From assembly GCA_022360335.1 (NCBI GenBank), contig JAKSCZ010000063.1:1-6481 (forward strand): 6,481 bases of DNA, read 5' to 3'. Under the pieces are notes generated by a model. That model searched no databases. It was not told the origin of the DNA and saw only the letters and a program-made list of their open reading frames with translations. Below, piece after piece: positions 5,283 to 6,481 of this stretch. Position numbers and translations under genes: made by a program. The first letter of the stretch is position 1; the number at the start of each line of letters is the position of its first letter. This DNA is from Pseudomonadota bacterium (GTDB taxonomy: Bacteria > Pseudomonadota > Gammaproteobacteria > Steroidobacterales > Woeseiaceae).

Positions 5283-5288
5283 TATACT
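5283..5288 (+). promoter_or_regulatory. -10 element upstream of the small membrane protein and MOSC gene
   Basis: TATACT matches TATAAT at five of six positions. No good -35 lies 16-18 bases upstream; TTGCAG at 5256-5261 is 21 bases away, which is too far. Transcription would begin near 5295 and give a leader of about 36 bases before the ATG at 5331. Confidence 0.4.
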
Positions 5289-5318
5289 GGTCGGGTCCGG
5301 CCACGCGGCGGGCCGCGC

Positions 5319-5325
5319 AGGAGGG
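5319..5325 (+). promoter_or_regulatory. Strong ribosome binding site of the 34-residue ORF
   Basis: AGGAGGG is a near-perfect Shine-Dalgarno, five bases before the ATG at 5331. It is the strongest ribosome site in the window and the main reason to treat this very short ORF as real. Confidence 0.65.
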
Positions 5326-5330
5326 ATCGG

Positions 5331-5435
5331 ATGGAACAGGCGGTTTTCATGGTGTGTATGTTCTTCGGGGTTGCGGCCGTGGCCCTGATCGCTTTCACCT
5401 TGCTGGCCATCGTGCTCGGGAAGGTGGAGGTTTAG
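5331..5435 (+). CDS. 34-residue single-pass membrane protein
   Basis: The ORF encodes a protein that starts MEQAVFMVCMFFGVAAVALI and continues to end in GKVEV. Residues about 5-29 are uninterrupted hydrophobic, enough for one membrane helix, with a short charged end (Lys31, Glu33) and an acidic second residue. There is no cleavage site or lipobox. I do not recognise the family and assign no function. The evidence that it is expressed is the near-consensus AGGAGGG at optimal spacing and a good -10 upstream. Its stop is 18 bases before the ATG of the MOSC gene, so the two probably form one transcript. The order on the mRNA suggests it could be a co-translated membrane partner or a leader, but that is inference. 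Confidence 0.6.
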   Translation: MEQAVFMVCMFFGVAAVALIAFTLLAIVLGKVEV

Positions 5436-5453
5436 CAGCCGGGATTGAGATCG

Positions 5454-6086
5454 ATGCGTATCGAGAGCGTCAATGTCGGGCGCCGTAAAACGGTGTCACA
5501 CGGCAGCAGTTCGATGGAAACGGGTATTTGCAAGTACCCGGTGGAGGGGCCGGTGCGCGTGACGCGCGACGGACTCGAGGGCGACGCCATCGTCGCAACC
5601 GAGCACCACGGCGGCGTCGACCAGGCCGTATACGCCTACAGCGGCGAGGACTACGAATGGTGGCGCCGAACCAGCGACCACGAGTTCTTTGCCGGCCTGT
5701 TCGGCGAGAACCTGACCGTCAGCGACATGCCGTCGGATATGCGGATCGGCGATCGGCTGCTCATCGGGGAGGTCGTGCTCGAGGCCACCGCGCCGCGGAT
5801 TCCCTGCGGCACGCTGGCGACGCGCATGAAGGATACGGGCTTCGGCATGGCATTCAGGCGGGCCGAGCGCCCGGGCATCTACTTTCGCGTGCTCAACGAG
5901 GGCGAGGTCGAGTCGGGAGACGAGGTGAGCTTTGTCGAGAACCGGGAATCCGGGGTGACGGTACTCGAGTTGTTCCGGTTCTCCTATGCGCTTCGGCACG
6001 AGCCCGATGACCTGCGGCGCTACCTCGACGCGCCTATCGCCGAACGATTTCGCGCCAGTATCGAGGGCAAGCTCGCGGCGCAATAA
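5454..6086 (+). CDS. MOSC domain protein, YiiM-like, with C-terminal 3-alpha domain
   Basis: A 210-residue soluble protein of the MOSC family (PF03473) in the YiiM-like architecture with a C-terminal three-helix domain (PF03475). Signature blocks are GLEGDAIVATEHHGGVDQAVYAY (about 40-62), FGENLT (83-88) and the conserved Cys118 in PRIPCGTL, the residue thought to handle sulfur or the molybdenum cofactor. Also present are RPGIYFRVLNEGEVESGD (139-156) and the C-terminal VTVLELFRFSYAL with following helices (168-206). E. coli YiiM works with the Moco-dependent reduction of N-hydroxylated bases such as 6-N-hydroxylaminopurine; a similar detoxifying role is plausible, not shown. I chose the ATG at 5454 because it opens the family-like MRIESVNVG; ribosome signals before it are modest (GGGA nine bases upstream, GAGA three). 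A TTG at 5445 would add three residues. It lies 18 bases after the small membrane ORF. No cofactor-synthesis or redox partner gene is visible nearby. Confidence 0.9.
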   Translation: MRIESVNVGRRKTVSHGSSSMETGICKYPVEGPVRVTRDGLEGDAIVATEHHGGVDQAVYAYSGEDYEWWRRTSDHEFFAGLFGENLTVSDMPSDMRIGDRLLIGEVVLEATAPRIPCGTLATRMKDTGFGMAFRRAERPGIYFRVLNEGEVESGDEVSFVENRESGVTVLELFRFSYALRHEPDDLRRYLDAPIAERFRASIEGKLAAQ

Positions 6087-6107
6087 AAGAACCCTCGCGG
6101 AGGTCAG

Positions 6108-6188
6108 CCGGAGTCCGGACGCGGGGCATTTTCCAAATGCCGCATCCCGCAGCCATCATCGCGGCTCACCAGCGGATCGGGCGGCCCG
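6108..6188. repeat. Cluster of short inverted repeats after the MOSC gene
   Basis: Four inverted repeats stand close together: CCGGA/TCCGG (6108-6118), GGCATTT/AAATGCC with a three-base loop (6125-6141), AGCC/GGCT (6151-6166) and CGGGC/GCCCG (6178-6188). The second can be lengthened by GCGG (6121-6124) and CCGC (6147-6150) across a five-base bulge. None is followed by a T tract, so an ordinary intrinsic terminator is not supported, although the 6121-6150 hairpin may still slow or end the MOSC transcript. The 130-base gap has no other gene that I can support. Confidence 0.4.
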
Positions 6189-6204
6189 CGCGCGACGACG
6201 GTGA

Positions 6205-6210
6205 TAGCAT
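6205..6210 (+). promoter_or_regulatory. -10-like hexamer six bases before the 46-residue ORF
   Basis: TAGCAT, preceded by TGA at 6202-6204 (TGn), matches the consensus at four positions. The predicted start of transcription is the A of the ATG at 6217. The GGAG at 6211-6214 is only two bases from that ATG and too close to work well, so a leaderless transcript is the simpler reading. Confidence 0.3.
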
Positions 6211-6216
6211 GGAGTA

Positions 6217-6357
6217 ATGGGCACGATCCTGGCCATTGCATCGATCCTCCTCGCGCTGATCGCCGCGGGATGCATCATCTACATCGCGCGGGAACTGACG
6301 TCGAAGGAGAATCTCCCGGACAGGCCGGAAGACTCTGCCCGGGACGACAACGACTAG
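6217..6357 (+). CDS. 46-residue membrane protein with acidic tail
   Basis: The ORF starts MGTILAIASILLALIAAGC, continues IIYIARELTS and ends in a charged tail rich in Asp and Glu. Residues about 3-23 form one hydrophobic helix, followed by a positively charged Arg25 and Lys30; an N-out, C-in orientation would follow the positive-inside rule. Cys19 is not in a good lipobox because position -3 is Ala, and the N-terminus has no basic residues, so I do not call it a lipoprotein. The protein is not recognised. The start is supported by a TGn-TAGCAT element placed for a leaderless transcript; the GGAG two bases away is too close. Its stop TAG shares a CTAG with the stop of the convergent gene. Membrane-type composition and compact context favour a real gene, but it is short. 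Confidence 0.5.
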   Translation: MGTILAIASILLALIAAGCIIYIARELTSKENLPDRPEDSARDDND

Positions 6358-6481
6358 CGCCGCCCGGAGCGCCTGTCTTCGGACCGGCTTCGCGATTCGC
6401 TGCGCCGCGACTCCGAACGCTGCGGGGCGGGCCGCGATTCGCGCCGCTGTGGCGCGGGTCGTACTTCGCGGCGTTGCGGCG
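6354..6481 (-). CDS. Arginine-rich C-terminal tail of an unidentified protein (partial)
   Basis: The minus strand carries 41 codons and a TAG stop (6356-6354); the rest of the gene lies beyond the right edge. The visible residues are a low-complexity Arg, Ser, Glu, Pro and Gln tail built on a nine-residue unit: QRREVRPAP, QRRESRPAP and a degenerate QRSESRRSE, followed by an SR-rich end. The other two minus-strand frames are also open here except at the edge, but this one gives the coherent repeat and a proper stop. Such tails occur on bacterial RNA-binding proteins such as DEAD-box helicases and pseudouridine synthases, where they bind RNA non-specifically. The catalytic part is absent, so I assign no function. 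The stop interlocks with that of the 46-residue ORF. Confidence 0.6.
   Translation of the reverse strand, partial: PQRREVRPAPQRRESRPAPQRSESRRSESRSRSEDRRSGRR

Noticed and set aside
6125..6141. GGCATTT/AAATGCC hairpin as a classic intrinsic terminator
   Set aside because: The stem is good but no T tract follows on either strand, so I list it only as part of a hairpin cluster.
6209..6217. Two-codon ORF ATG GAG TAA overlapping the start of the 46-residue ORF
   Set aside because: A start-stop element is conceivable, but a two-codon frame is expected by chance and has no ribosome site.

Overview
The window is a compact, GC-rich stretch of bacterial chromosome. It has short intergenic gaps, gene pairs that diverge from very small promoters, and genes that converge on overlapping stop codons. 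The mix of genes suggests a gammaproteobacterium, possibly an environmental or marine lineage of the Chromatiales/Woeseiales type. The pointers are an EF-G of the second paralogue type, a DUF4389 membrane protein, a YugP-like membrane peptidase, an M19 dipeptidase lipoprotein and a YiiM-like MOSC protein. This placement is an inference; there is no rRNA or other marker to fix it. I see no tRNA, rRNA, CRISPR array, insertion sequence or phage gene.

Layout. Positions 1-242 (minus) hold the N-terminal 81 residues of elongation factor G. Its 277-base upstream region (243-519) contains an extended -10 element, a hairpin and a possible 11-codon upstream ORF that overlaps the EF-G start. Positions 520-1203 (minus) encode a membrane zinc metallopeptidase. 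It diverges from an SLC13/DASS-type transporter with two RCK_C (TrkA-C) domains (1253-3025, plus). That transporter converges on a secreted M19 dipeptidase lipoprotein (3068-4312, minus). The dipeptidase diverges from a DUF4389 membrane protein (4410-4760, plus) across a palindromic -10 region. The DUF4389 gene shares a CTAG stop-codon palindrome with a minus-strand two-gene operon (4757-5198): a ribbon-helix-helix (RHH) regulator followed, with an 8-base overlap, by an 84-residue protein I do not recognise. A plus-strand pair follows: a 34-residue single-pass membrane protein (5331-5435) and a MOSC-domain protein (5454-6086). After a hairpin-rich gap comes a 46-residue membrane protein (6217-6357). 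It again ends on a CTAG shared with a convergent minus-strand gene, of which only an arginine-rich repetitive C-terminal tail is present (6354-6481).

Function. Most of these genes look like independent housekeeping or accessory functions: translation, membrane proteolysis, anion transport, peptide turnover and MOSC chemistry. They do not form one pathway. The unit that most resembles a self-contained small system is the RHH regulator, its overlapping partner and an upstream region with four GTAA boxes whose TGTAACG repeats lie on the proposed promoter. Three starts (1203, 5198, 6217) have a TANNNT hexamer exactly six bases before the ATG and a weak or absent Shine-Dalgarno sequence, which suggests leaderless transcripts. 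All of this was read by eye, with no database search.
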